From: Gracilariopsis chorda
Taxonomy: Eukaryota; Rhodophyta; Florideophyceae; Gracilariales; Gracilariaceae
Length of the DNA: 64,000 bases
NCBI GenBank assembly: GCA_003194525.1
Contig: NBIV01000167.1
Span: 62,001-126,000, forward strand
Reading direction: 5' to 3'
The notes beneath the pieces are model-generated. The model did no database searches, was not told the origin of the DNA, and saw only the letters and a list, made by a program, of their open reading frames with translations. Position numbers and translations under genes: made by a program. How positions within the stretch are numbered: position 1 is the first letter of the stretch; each line of letters opens with the position of its first letter. Below are positions 44,324-55,651 of the stretch, one piece after another.

Positions 44324-46389
44324 GGGGTAATTTGGCAAATGGAACAATTTGGCAAGACATAAGAGCCACACATTGTCCCTGTCAGTTTCGGCTTTATTCA
44401 GGTCACTACTGGACTGCTACGTCATTGTCCACTCCTTCTGACTCGGTTCTGACTGTTCCACAGTCTAGTAGCGGATGAAGCACAATGCCCGAGTCCATGA
44501 GACGCCAGACGGCTCGTCTCAAACGCAGCAAATTGCAACGAGCCCAAGAGGGAAAGGCTCGTAACCAAGCTTTTCAATTGCTGCAGACGAATGAGAAGCT
44601 TTCCAGCATTGCCGCACGCTGTTCTGTATCCCTCACAACGCTTTACCGCATAAGACGAGCTTGGAAGGAAAAGAAGCAATCACTGTTGCACAAACTTTTG
44701 AGTCCTGTAGACTACCATGCAGGACGACCATCTGTCTTGAGCACACAAGAAGAAGAAATGATTGTGAAAAGAGTAAACCATGCCGCCGAAAGAGGCTTTG
44801 CATTCGATATCAATCACCTCAAAGAAGCTATGTCAACTATAGCAGCGGACGGCAGACACAGCTACAAAAACGCTCTCCCATGCGATGACACAATCCGTAG
44901 CTTTCGTGCACGCCACCGCGACATCACGTACCGAAAGACAGAGAATCACTGCCATCGGTACTTTCTTGAGGAGGACTTAGAACATGTCCACACCCTCGTT
45001 CACCACCTGAAAGCTTTGAAACAAAAACATTCCGACCTGTTCCAAGACCCAAGCCGCATCTGGAACTTGGACGAGACCGCAGTAAGCGCAGATTACGGAA
45101 AGCGAGGACGAACTTTCTCCGCATCCGCTTCTAATTTGGGTGGTAGGCGGCACAATATAAAGGACAATGGAGCCCACCTTACTGCTGTGGTAATCGCCTC
45201 AGCATCCGGTCTAGTTGCTCCACCCTTCTTTGTTGCGTCCGGAAAAAAGGTGATGCCGCGGTGGAAAACCCCGATCCCGAGCAGCGCGAAAGTCCACCTA
45301 CCAGCCAATCTACGGTGGTTGACGGAGAACACCTGGATTCCGGATGGAACCCATATCGCGCTAACGACGAAGGGGTCAATGACAATGGAGATCATGCCCA
45401 AACTCATTACGCATTTCAACGAGTTCTGCCGTAAGTTTGTGACACCTGACAAGCCCGTCCTGCTGCTCCTTGATGGCCATAGCTCCCGTAAAGGTGCCGA
45501 GTGGATCCTGTACTGCCATAAATATAACATAATTGTTATCCAACTTCCGGCAAATACATCCCATTTTCTGCAACCTTGTGACGCAACCATTAATAAGAAG
45601 TTCAAGGAAAGGACAAGGCAGGTCAGAGATGTGCTGATAAAAACTGGAATGTATAGCAATGCGAACATTGCATTCAAACTTAAGCTGGGTGTTGCAGGAT
45701 TTCAAGTTCTTACAGCAGACGTCGTTCAACAGAGCTTCATATCCACCGGCATGTGGCCGATGAATTTTCAATTCTACGAGATGCTTCGCGAGCGGCTATC
45801 GATGGAGAAGCGAGTTCCAAACGAGAATACTGAGCAGCACAAAGAACTGCACATGACATTACGGACAGCCGATGTTGTTATCTATTCGCGGATTCGAGAA
45901 ATTGTGGAGCGTGAGGACAATGCCACGATAGGTGTCGCGTTAGTAGAGCAGACGTTACAGAATAACCGTTCCGCCCATCGTGTCTTGTGGGAAGCTGCAC
46001 CATTACAGGCACCTGTTTGTCATATGCGTTCAAATATGAAAAGCATGTCGGGTGCGCCAGCCGCGGTTTTGTCTGATGTGGGTGTGTTGAAGAATGTGAC
46101 GAATGGCGGGAGGGCGCAGCGGAGATCAAGAACGGTAAAGTATGTTGGGCCAGGCAAGGAAAACATGCAGTTAGCAGGCGGGGATAATGTTGATGGAGCT
46201 GGTTTATGGGACGCCACCGATGATATTCCACTTCTGACGCTCTGGCGGCAAGAGCGAAATGAAGACGGGTCTTTAGAGGAGCATAATGTAGCGGCGGCCG
46301 AAGCCGCCACAGCCCTGTTGGGGCTCAGCACAAGGTAATCGGCTTGCGATGAGTTGAAGTGGGTGATCGGGGCTTCGCCAAATTTCCCC
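44324..46389 (+). mobile_element. Pogo/jerky-type transposon, ends tentative
   Basis: Flanking the transposase are GGGGTAATTTGGCAAA (44,324-44,339) and its imperfect reverse complement (46,374-46,389), 14 of 16 matching. A second aatttggcaa lies at 44,344-44,355. These may be terminal or subterminal repeats; outer boundaries and the TA duplication are not settled. Confidence 0.45.
44485..46338 (+). CDS. Pogo/jerky-type DDE transposase, intact frame
   Basis: ATG at 44,485 and 617 residues without interruption. It has a basic N-terminus, a psq/homeodomain-like helix-turn-helix (EKLSSIAARCSVSLTTLYRI, residues about 37-56), a second CENP-B-like DNA-binding part (CDDTIRSFRARHRDI) and the DDE core. 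The core has Asp196 in WNLDETAVS, Asp330 in LLLDGHSSR and Asp366 in LQPCDATINKKF, 35 residues after the second Asp. The C-terminal 130 residues are variable. It acts in the nucleus to cut and paste its element. This is the only transposase in the window with a full frame and complete triad, so it may be recently active or host-retained. It shares the superfamily, but little sequence, with the split gene at 12,457/18,446. Confidence 0.85.
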   Translation: MPESMRRQTARLKRSKLQRAQEGKARNQAFQLLQTNEKLSSIAARCSVSLTTLYRIRRAWKEKKQSLLHKLLSPVDYHAGRPSVLSTQEEEMIVKRVNHAAERGFAFDINHLKEAMSTIAADGRHSYKNALPCDDTIRSFRARHRDITYRKTENHCHRYFLEEDLEHVHTLVHHLKALKQKHSDLFQDPSRIWNLDETAVSADYGKRGRTFSASASNLGGRRHNIKDNGAHLTAVVIASASGLVAPPFFVASGKKVMPRWKTPIPSSAKVHLPANLRWLTENTWIPDGTHIALTTKGSMTMEIMPKLITHFNEFCRKFVTPDKPVLLLLDGHSSRKGAEWILYCHKYNIIVIQLPANTSHFLQPCDATINKKFKERTRQVRDVLIKTGMYSNANIAFKLKLGVAGFQVLTADVVQQSFISTGMWPMNFQFYEMLRERLSMEKRVPNENTEQHKELHMTLRTADVVIYSRIREIVEREDNATIGVALVEQTLQNNRSAHRVLWEAAPLQAPVCHMRSNMKSMSGAPAAVLSDVGVLKNVTNGGRAQRRSRTVKYVGPGKENMQLAGGDNVDGAGLWDATDDIPLLTLWRQERNEDGSLEEHNVAAAEAATALLGLSTR

Positions 46390-47452
46390 AGGTTAGGCCT
46401 TGGGACAACGTGGCTTCAGAAATCTCCTGTAAAAAGCGTCCGTTTGAAGCCGTGGAGGACGATTTCTGCCTGCGAAAATTTGTGCCAAATATCCCCGCTG
46501 GGAGGGTTAACAGCTAACGCCTTCCGATTGGGTGCAAGCACCAATGGGCGCCGGATAATGCAAGTGGTAGCCTTCAACTCCACAACCATAAAGCTACTCT
46601 TTCGTATTTCCGTCTCCGTCGATTGGAACATACGGATGCAAGAGCGGCTATGTACGACCGGGTGCTACGGCCAACCATCATCAATTGTAGCACGTGGGAG
46701 CCAGAGCGGCTTTCTTCGTCTCCGTACCACGCTGAACAAAGTTCGTCACTCGTGCCGAGCTACCTGTGGTATATCTACGTGATTGGGCGTCGTGTGGGTG
46801 GGAGGAGAAGATTTTTGTGCTACTGAAGATTCATGCACCTGTACTGGAAAGATGTACCAGATTGTACATCTGCATGCTACGTCACACGGTGACGGAGATG
46901 AAGTGATAATGATGCTTTGTAGGACTGATTGTAATGCAAACTGACATTATTGGTGGTCTAATCTGCGCAAATGCGGGTCTACGATAATGTGTAGGACATA
47001 TACATTGTAGTTGAATGTAGTGTACTGTTACTGCAATACTTAAGTAGTTGTTGAGAGTGCAATAGCTCTCTACTAGAACAACAACGTATTATTCTACAAC
47101 CGTCTTTCGACTTCTTCTTCTGTACGTCCGCACTTCTTCGCGCCTGCCGTGCTACTCCGCGTCTGTTCGTCCGTAGGGACATCAACAGCGCATCTACCTT
47201 GTGTCTGCTTGTCCGCCGTGGACCTCAGCAGCACTCCAGACTACCGTGCACCTCGCACCTGCGGTTCGAACCCACCAGGCCGTTTAGTACTACCTGTGCA
47301 GTACTGTTTCCCACTGCCTCAGAAGGTTCTTTTATTCTTTCTAAGTTCCCTTTTGTTCAAACAGTACTGTCCCGATTTTGTATATTCCGGAGAGTCCCAC
47401 TGGCTGCATACTCTACTGTTCTGTCTTTCCCCACCCGTCAGCGGAAGTTGCA
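46390..47452. other. No gene recognised
   Basis: Downstream of the transposase and upstream of GypE. Short frames only. A small inverted repeat, GATGTAC-6 nt-GTACATC, lies near 46,853. The pyrimidine-rich 47,100-47,440 part could be leader of the gypsy remnant; no LTR ends could be set. Confidence 0.4.
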
Positions 47453-49118
47453 ATGAAGATTCCGTTTGAAAAGGTTCTTGGAGTATCTGACCCTAAGGAG
47501 GGGGCGGAAGCCGCTGATTCGCACGACACAGTTGCGTCGGAGAACACCCAAACGATTCCAGGTTCATAACTTTCGGAACCTTTGGAGGTCAAATTTGTAT
47601 CACCTGGCAGTGAACAGACGGATCCTGTTAAGGAGTTGATGAATCTCAATTTGGAGCATGTACCGGAGTCCCATCGGGAGAGGTTACGCGACATGTTACG
47701 CAAATTTACTCCCATGTGGGATGGCACTCTAGGAACAATTGGAGTTAAAGAGCACTGCATTGATCTACTTCCGAACACTGGGCCCATTGCTCAACACCCT
47801 TATAGGGCTGGACCGAAAGCTCGGGAGGAAGGGAAGTCTCAAGTCGAGAAGATGCTACGCGCTGGCGTGATTGAGCCCGCCCAATCAGCATGGGCGTCGC
47901 CAGTCGTGTTAGTTCCGAAGCCGGATGGTTCTCGGCGGTTCTATATTGACTATCGACGACTGAACGCAATCACGGAGAAATATGTATATCTGACATCCCG
48001 GATGGACGAGTATACCGACTCCCTTGGGAGTGCAAATGTGTTTACCACCCTGGACGCTAATTGGGGCTATTGGCAAGTCCCAATCAGGGAAAAAAAACCG
48101 CGACAAGACGTCGTTTGTGTGTCATCAAGACTTATACCATTTTCGGCGTATGCCCTTTGGGCTAACCAACGCGCCTGCAAAGTTCCAGCGAGCGGTTGAT
48201 ATCCTCCTTGCTAAGTTCAAGTGGACGACTTGTCTGGTGTATCTGGACGTCATCGTCGTGTTCTCTAACAATCTGGACGAGCATCTCTCCCATGTACGGG
48301 ACGTTATGAGAGTACTGCGTGACGCAGGAATTACATTGAAGCTCAAGAAGTGTGAGCTTTTCACCGGATCGGTTAAGTACCTGGGGCATATCGTTCGCCC
48401 AGGGAAGCTTACAATCGACGATGTTCGAGTGAAATCCTTAAAGAAGGCTAAACATCCAACCACCCAGACGGAGCTTCGAGCCTTCCTAGGACTGTGTAAT
48501 ATGTACCGACGTTTCGTTCCGAACTTTGTGGATATCGCGGCTCCACTGAACAAAATCCTTACGAAAGAACAGCCAGTCAAACTGGACCCCTTTGGCGATG
48601 CTGAGGCATCTGCCTTTACGGTTTTGGTCAACGCCGTAACGTCTCCGCCAATTTCGGCTCTCCCCAAACCTGGGTTACCTTATGAGGTCAAAACTGACAC
48701 TAATGCGAACCAGATTGGCTTTGCGCTGTTTCAAACCGACGAGACCGGTGAACGACGCCCCATTGCGTAGTGGTCGCGATCACTGAACATGCACAAATGG
48801 AATTACTCAGTCTCTGAGAAGGAACGCCTTGCCGTGGTGTGGGCGCTTTCAACGCTCAGGCCCTACTTGACGGGAACTCACTTCCGAGTACACACGGATC
48901 ACTCCTGTCTCAGGTCGTTAATGGAAATCACCGAGCCTTCGGGTCGCTTTATGCGTTGGCGTCTCCGACTTTCGGACTTCGACTTCGAATTGATTTACAA
49001 GAACGGAAGCCTTAACTTTCAGGCAGACGCTCTCTCCCGTCTGGGAACTTTCGCTGAAGAAGAACCCACGAAGGATGCTGAAATACCATGCTTCATGGTT
49101 GGTGACCTAGACAAGTAG
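47453..49118 (+). pseudogene. GypE, gypsy RT-RNase H remnant
   Basis: Begins ATG at 47,453. In-frame TAA 47,567-47,569; RT SPVVLVPKPDGSRRFYIDYR, FTTLDANWGYWQVP; then a frame change at an A8 run (48,090-48,097); RRMPFGLTNAPAKFQRAVD; catalytic box YLDVIVVFS with the second Asp changed to Val; RAFLGLCNMYRRFVPNF. RNase H: VKTDTNANQ, TAG 48,768-48,770, KERLAVVWALS, HTDHSCLRSL, ADALSRL. Ends at TAG 49,116-49,118. No gag, protease, integrase or LTR. It is a lineage different from Gypsy1-3. Confidence 0.8.
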
Positions 49119-49439
49119 AAGCAGCCTTCGGCCGCGGATGGCGCTGGACGACGCTGAAAAAGGGTGCCTTTGGCGGATATGGAGGCACCTTTCGCTCGCT
49201 ATTGGTCGCAGACGGACTGAAAACCAAAACGAGCCGCGGCGCCAAAAGTGGCTATGGAATAGACTCGCAAGTAGGCGCCCGTGCATTGGTGAGTGGCTTG
49301 CATTGCATTAATCTGTGTAGATTACAGTCAATTGTAATTGGCTGGTGCTTCTATAAGGAATGCAGTCCTAGCATCTGCGGAGTAGAATGGCTGGCACTGC
49401 TGTAGTGCCAGCCACTGAGCAGCAATTTCTCAAAGAGAG
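49119..49439. other. No gene; contains an 11-bp hairpin
   Basis: Perfect inverted repeat TGGCTGGCACT-5 nt-AGTGCCAGCCA at 49,388-49,414. Nothing else recognised. Confidence 0.5.
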
Positions 49440-50175
49440 ATTTAGTACTTCGAGGTGTCTTGGAGGAGCATGCTGTTTCAAAACTCAATCTGAAATGGCA
49501 TGGTTATTTTAGAGTTACACTCTGCAGAGACAACAACGTCTCTAAGTCGTAGAATTGTTGTCAGGGAAGAAAGAGTGGGTTGATGGACGCTCTTTGAAGT
49601 TTTACAGCAACAATAATTTTTTGGTTACTCAAGAAGTCAACGAATGTCTTGCGTATCAAGCAAACGAGTTACTGACTATCGAGGAATTCAAGGACATTTT
49701 CTGTGACGCTGGCGTTCCACAACTGCTTGTAAAGTGGGAAGGTTTTACTGACGATGAAACAGACTGGGTACCTATCGAATCACTCAAGCAAGATGTACCT
49801 GTATTACTGAAAGAATATCTAGAAGACCTCCAAATGGTGGGAACCCAACGTCAGCAAAAAATTGCTCGAAACATTATACTACACTAATCAAACAAGTCGT
49901 TTGATTATGGGGAACTGTTAACTATTGCAGCGATTTGCCAAGGCGGGAACAGTTGTTTCCGGAAGAAGCACCAAAATTCAAACTGAAGCAGTTTGAATCG
50001 AGTGGTAGCCCACGCAGTGCACACGCAATCTATGCAGTCGTAGGTGCCTTCTAGAAGAAGGCTGCGCGCAATATAACTAGAGAATAAATAAGCCTGCCTT
50101 CGGAGGCAGGACTGCGAAGGAAGGGGGCAGAACTCAGAGAGACCTCTGAGCCTTTTGTGCCTGTTTTCTTTTGCA
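49440..50175 (+). pseudogene. GypC-family 3' fragment: integrase tail, chromodomain, partial LTR
   Basis: KLNLKWHGYFRVTLCRDNNV and, after a stop, LSGKKEWVDGRSLKFYSNNN and a chromodomain (LLTIEEFKDIFCDAGVPQLL, VKWEGFTDDETDWVPIESL) align with 33,320-33,700 on minus. After the stop (49,885-49,887) a polypurine tract (atggggaac) precedes an LTR start TGTTAACT at 49,916. The LTR is cut near 50,175, where GypD sequence begins. Confidence 0.75.
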
Positions 50176-50179
50176 TACC

Positions 50180-51165
50180 GCGCTATTCAGACAGACTACA
50201 ACCGCGTATCGTATCCGACCAACAAGCTGAGAGAAAAAGTGAGCTTGGCCAAGGTGGCCGAACATTTCATCACAATGTGGCGGCGAAGCGTTCGTAAGCT
50301 TAGCGATACGTTTGAGGGTGCGGCAATCCACAAGACCACGCAATTCTCGACCTGGGTCCCTCAACAACAAAGGAGGTGCCTCATACGAAAAACGATTGGG
50401 GCGAATCATACCGGACTGGAAACGCTAGTCAACATAGTCGCGAGCAGCCGCCAGTTCAGCAAAAGACAGTTGATAAGCGGCACGGTATGGGGCGGGCACC
50501 AATTTGATAGCATGATCAACTTCGCGCGAAGGAAGAAGGCCTGGAGGCAACTCAGCCTGAAAAAAATCCCCATACTCACGGAGTATGGGACGTAGCTCTG
50601 CATCATCAGAATACATAGGTTGGGCCTTGGGATCCAGTCTGTGAGGTGGTATGACATCTGCTCACCTCAGCCACCCGTAAGAACTGCATACCAGACTTTG
50701 GGCGCCTCAGGGCGCGAGGAAACTGCTTCAGACCAATGAAGTGCACTGGGCGAGCTTCCAGACGAGTCACAGACTGATCAGCCAGTGCCGTGCGTTCAAC
50801 GACGACCTTGTGTGGCAGGTAATCAGTATGTGGGTTACAGCCGGTATGCCACGGGATACCCATCAGTATATCGTAGCGTTCATCAACCACAATCCGCTCA
50901 CCCGTGTAGAAGTGGTTCCCATTACGAAGCGTACTATTGACGACCATTTCTGTAGCAGTATCCTGCCAGTCTGCTTGGAAGTGAATGACGTCCATAAGGA
51001 TCATAAGGAACTCAAACTCATCTATATAACCTTCGGCAAGTTTCCTCGAAATCATATTAGAACTAGATCCCATCATCCCTGAGACTTCGGATGGGAATGT
51101 CATTGAAAGTCCCGGACAGCACCATCAAAGGCAAACAACGAACAATTTGCGAACTCTGCTCTTCA
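50180..51165 (-). pseudogene. GypD, protease and RT start, second copy
   Basis: From upstream: MVLSGTFNDIPIRSLRDDG (retropepsin start with Asp-Asp-Gly), a 1-nt shift, then SSSNMISRKLAEGYIDE, DERYDILMGIPWHTGCNPHT and SRCHTTSQ. After a stop, RT: DDAELRPILREYGDFFQAEL, RAAYQLSFAELAAARDYVD, GLVDCRTLKRI. It is truncated at about 50,180 by the GypC LTR piece. Confidence 0.7.
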
Positions 51166-51333
51166 AGGTTGGACGACACGTATTAGACAGAAGTTGTGTC
51201 GACGTGCTCCTTTTATTTTCGAAAAGACGCCTTGGTTTTCCGAACTATCAGAACTACAACTTCGAGCATCTTCTTCTTCAGCCAACGCAGACTCGACATT
51301 TGCAACTGTTGTATTGCGTTAGGACTCCGTAAG
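51166..51333. other. No gene recognised
   Basis: Transition between GypD and an unknown segment. Confidence 0.4.
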
Positions 51334-51601
51334 ATGCATCCACGGACGATAAACAGCCTTGTGGCATTTGACACAAACGTTGCTCCGAATGTCAACCAAG
51401 CGCTGTTCGAAGCGCTCCGTGCGGTGGGATTCCGTATTGTCAACTTTCATGGGCCCTAACGGGACACTAACTGCCGAAAAAGGATCCGAGTTTGATCCAG
51501 AAGACTTTTGTTCCATTGCGACCCCTTCAAAAGCTGAATCGACACACATGGCAGTTTATGTAGCTTCGTCGAACCCCACGCTACTAGAGTTACGAACGTA
51601 A
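51334..51601 (+). pseudogene. Unknown ORF fragments
   Basis: Two overlapping plus frames: ATG 51,334 (NSLVAFDTNVAPNVNQALFE) and ATG 51,449 (NGTLTAEKGSEFDPEDF). They may be one protein split by a frameshift. No family recognised, and no copy was found in the left arm. Confidence 0.25.
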
Positions 51602-51809
51602 AATTTTGATTTACACTTGAGGCCACTTAAGAACTTATCTCACTTCTCACTAGCGCTCTTATCCGAAATTTTGAGAACAATGTTCCGGAAACTCAAAAGA
51701 TATCTTACAACCGTTCTTGTCTAGTTTCATGCCCGAACCAGGTCTCGGATTCGTTATTCATGCTCTTCTGGTACCAACTCACGTCTGCAAGCCGCAACAG
51801 AACTATTAC

Positions 51810-52450
51810 ATGACTTTGTGTCGCTCCGCAAAGAGCTATGTGTTGTGTCCCGCAACGAACCACAACCGCGTAGGACTGTTGTCAACTACGAGGCAAGTAT
51901 GGTTTATGTTGCGTCGTTATCTTTGACTAACATGAAGAGGAAGGAAAGGTAAGGCTTCGTTCAGTAGCTACTGAAAGTCTGACAACCAATCGGTAGGGTC
52001 CTACTGACAGATACAATTGGAGTGGTCACTCGCCCTGACCGTTACTTCATCAATTTGTGACTTCCTTAATCTTCAAAACCGTATATCACCAAATTGCGCC
52101 TACACCAGTTACAAGTGTTTTAAGAAAGGGTATGCGAATAGCATCCGGAAGCACAATATTTGCATTTGCCACTAAAATCAAAACAAAGTACTGTTTCTGG
52201 TGATGTAACGGTCACGGCGAGTGACCACTCCAATTGTATCTGTCAGTAGGCCCCTACCGAATGGTCGTCAGACTTTCGGTAGCTACTTAAGGAAGCCTTA
52301 CCTTTCCTTCCCCTTCATGTTAGTAAAAGGTACCCAGGTAACATATTCCATACTTGCCTCGTAGTTGACAACAGTCCTACGTGGTTGTGTTTCGTTGCGT
52401 GACACAACACACACAGCTCTTTGTTGAGCGACAGTTTCACTTTGTATAAA
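51810..52450. repeat. Pair of about 245-bp inverted repeats around a 145-bp spacer
   Basis: 51,810-52,060 and 52,205-52,450 are inverted copies (for example acagatacaattggagtggt versus its complement; taggactgttgtcaactacg versus its complement). The spacer 52,061-52,204 corresponds to left-arm sequence near 11,300-11,400, which has neither repeat next to it. The fold would be a long hairpin. Confidence 0.7.
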
Positions 52451-54943
52451 CAAGTATTGACAAGAACAAAGTCGCAGTCTCCACTGAAATATTCGGGTTT
52501 ATTCGGCTTGAGATTGATCCACACAGAGGGGTTTGGAGCTTTTATTGCAGCGATGCTTACCAGCCCAACAAAGAATGTGAGTCACCTGACAAGATGAAGA
52601 AGGTTTATTCTCTGACTGGTCGATGGTCTTTCCTCACTGTGCCCTTCTCTCTATCGTTCTCCCCGCCGACATTACTCCTATTTTGAGACCGATTAGAAAT
52701 CCCAACACAGTTCTAAGCCCAATTAGAAGTCCAAGCGCGAGCAGTTGCGCCACTCCAATTAAACACTGTTGCACTCATCGTCTCTACCGTTCACATTACA
52801 CATCATATAATTTGCTAAAAGACCTCGCCCATCGAAAGCCGTTGGTTTACAGCCTTCCAGGTTTTGCTTCGCTCATGTCTACTATGGTACGCATCAGCCA
52901 GCTGTCGTCATTACTAGTGCTATCGCTCACACATGCGCTGATCTATTACTTCCTTCAAAGAGCATTGTAATGTGCGCATCTTTACAACTACTTGAAGCGC
53001 TCACGCACAAGTGTTCTTCGCCCACTGGCTTCCTCTTATGCCTACCATTGTATACAAACGAATTGTGTTAAAACCAGTTAAATTCAATTACGAGATCGGG
53101 ACGATGACGTTATCTACCTGTAGTTTTGGAAGATGGGCGCTCTAAATACGCCATCGTCGCAAGGGTCGTGCTCCTTGACCACAAAAATTCTTTCGCGACC
53201 CCCTCGAGGCTGCCCTTCGACATATGTGGGTACTACCCATGGGTATGCTTTTTGATTAGTGGTTGTCAGCAGTGCTCACCCGAAAGCTTCAAACTTTGAA
53301 TGTTCTGGCGGTGGCCCACCACCGTGTGAAATGAAACAACACAAATATCAATGAGGTTTTGTTCTTGCTCGGAAACGCGAGGTTGTCAAATAACAAGTTT
53401 CAATGAGAATGGTTGAATCTTCGACGAAAAATCGGGTGCTGCAATGCCTCCCGCAACTACGCTTATGTAGCGGTGTAGGTGGCTTACGCGCTACCACTCT
53501 GTTTAGCAGTACCCTTTCTAGTGTATGACCGAAAACGGTTTTGTAGCGGTGCTCGTACCCACATATCTAATTACATGCCTATCTCATCTTTAAAGTGTAG
53601 GCAGTCAGTGCGGTCTTTATCCCAGAAATATACTCAGCTGATCCACCAAATTGAAATCGCATCACGTTTCTGGCAATATCTTAAAAGAGGGTGAGAATGA
53701 AGCCTTTCCAGACTCTGGAATTCCCAGCTCAGTATGCGAAGATTGGTGCAAGAGTTTTCAACTGGTGTAGAAATGCTTTGCAGGTCCTGTCATACTATGA
53801 CCGCTTATGCTATCTCGTTCAATATGCTGGATATTCTCAAACCTCTGAGCAGAATGCCACCGTTGGAAATGTGCAAGCACTACTATCTGCCGGCTTTTCT
53901 GGATATATGTCTTGGGGACGAGTCCATCTTTGACTCAGGGGCCCAAAGTAAACCGTTAACTGGTCAAATTTTGGTCTCAAGGAAGGCTGCAATAATAAGA
54001 CAAAGCTGTTCTTTTTTTGTTTAATTACCTCAATTCATACAAGGAAGCGACACGTTTGCTTAGAAATGTTTAGTTTGGGTCTTCGAAGATTCTAGCTGTC
54101 TCTTGTATAAAGATAATGAATGAATGCCAGTCGCAACGACAGGAGATGTCTTTTTGTACTTACCAATTTCGGTGTCAATTGTTGTGCGATAGTCGCTGAT
54201 GAAGTTATGAACAGAAAATCTCGGAACTGCCTCACGATATTAGAGAGTTGTTCTGTGGCCGGCACCAAACGAACTAGTAGAAGAGCTGAGAGGAGTATGA
54301 TAGACACAGATCCGACAAAAATAATCTATAGTATGTAAGTGTATGAAATGCAGATCGGACGGAACCGACGATGTAGCATGGAAAAGGCAAGATCAGTGGA
54401 TGAAGAGATAGTTGGCGAGGACAACCTGCTGCGAAGGTGCAACCCTTTTTTTAGAAAAATCTTTAAGAAAGTGTCACATCGAAGTCAATCTCAACAATCG
54501 CTGCCATGTAGGACCGACGTGAACTAAGATCAGCTGCCATTTGTTCTGATATGTGGAATAGAAATAATTTCTAACAGACGGCGCATATTCGTGTGCTTTT
54601 CGACCTTATCTGAGCAGCAAACGCCATGGTTATGATGCTTGGCGGCATACTGAGGTTCTGCATTGGGCTACGTCTAAAGGGGTGTCTATCAGTAAATGGA
54701 CTGTGCAGATTGATAAAAAAAGCGGGTTGGATTGCGCTATCATGTCCAGAACAGGTTAGGCTGAGCTTCAAATATCTAGTAGAATTGTAACTGTACCACT
54801 TGATGTCTATCGCTGATTCGTTTAAATCAACGACGCCATATCGCTCTTCGACTTGGGAGATAACCCACAGGTATTCAAACGAGGTGACCGGTCCAGCAGT
54901 TTCATGATAGGCTACTAAACGATCTGATAACGGATACTTTGAA
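52451..54943. repeat. Right duplication arm, segments F and E (inverted)
   Basis: Reverse complement of left 9110-11,290 (F) and 3545-3930 (E). It holds empty sites for Gypsy1 (54,556-54,560) and for the second 204-bp element (52,919-52,923). It includes conserved frames such as 53,479-53,694 and 54,120-54,338 (NRKSRNCLTILESCSVAGTK), both plus here. Confidence 0.75.
53479..53694 (+). CDS. Conserved unknown ORF in segment F, right copy
   Basis: GTG start, 71 codons, counterpart of 9979-10,188 on minus. The block HISNYMPISSLKCRQSVRSL is identical in both; differences cluster in the first third. In another frame downstream, SRMPPLEMCKHYYLPAFLDI is also shared with the left arm. Unrecognised family. 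Confidence 0.3.
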   Translation: MAYALPLCLAVPFLVYDRKRFCSGARTHISNYMPISSLKCRQSVRSLSQKYTQLIHQIEIASRFWQYLKRG

Positions 54944-54944
54944 G

Positions 54945-55383
54945 GTCGATTTGTGCGCAATGCTCACCCTCGCCGAGCTTCTCCGAGACAATACCTACGA
55001 CATCAACACATTTAACCCCATATTTCCCTTACATCAGTCGGAAGGAAGATTTTTTTTCCGACTTTTGAGAACGACGATAATCAGATCTGGATTCTTGGAA
55101 GTTCAGGGATCAGCAACCCAAGCGAACAACCAGCGATCAATAGCGCAATATTAGAAGAGGAGGGAACCAGAGGAGCAGCATGACATTGGTCCCAAGGAAT
55201 TGAGGTCCACTTTCTATTGTGCAGCAGACGGCGGATTAATCTGGCATCGGTATGGAAGGACATCCCTCAAAATCAGCTTAGGGAATGCTTGGACCACAAC
55301 AATCAATTGCGGCTTTCTGATGCTCTATGTTGTGCTACAACACGCTGAAACTCTTGCAATTTACAAAGCACCAAGAAAGTGTG
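54945..55383. repeat. Right arm, segments B and C (direct orientation)
   Basis: Matches left 2035-2470 in the same orientation, while the surrounding arm is inverted. The first 220 bp recur in inverted orientation at 61,210-61,428. This is the left end of an inverted block (54,945-61,204). Confidence 0.7.
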
Positions 55384-55605
55384 TGTAAGAAGGTATCTTC
55401 CTACGCACTACTTGGCACCCGTTAAGGTTTATGAATTTCAAACGACCATTAATGAGCAATAGTACATCTACATTCATCAACTATTGCTCAGGGCGTATTA
55501 GTATTTAAGCGTTCTTCTTTCCCATACAAGTAAAGAAAGAGGACATCCGAAGAGATTGTCATTGTGTTTATCGTTTTTCGAACTACAGAGTCCTGCACTC
55601 TTACA
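55384..55605 (+). repeat. Gypsy3 5' LTR
   Basis: 222 bp, TGTAAG...CTTACA; tatttaagc near 55,501 is TATA-like. An inverted pair gagcaatagt...actattgctc lies within. Confidence 0.95.
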
Positions 55606-55607
55606 AT

Positions 55608-55615
55608 TGGTAGCA
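55608..55615 (+). other. Gypsy3 primer-binding site TGGTAGCA
   Basis: Two nt after the LTR, same as Gypsy2; complementary to TGCTACCA at the 3' end of a tRNA, as in initiator tRNA-Met of animals. Confidence 0.75.
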
Positions 55616-55651
55616 TTCGCTTTCGGTTTCGGAACAATATACGCTCCTTCC

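Noticed and set aside
46354..46826. 142-codon plus frame downstream of the pogo/jerky transposase
   Set aside because: No motif and overlaps the proposed transposon end.
54331..54352. Possible 19-nt intron (gtaagt...gcag) in conserved segment F
   Set aside because: Present in both arms, but removing it does not extend a convincing frame; such short introns are exceptional.
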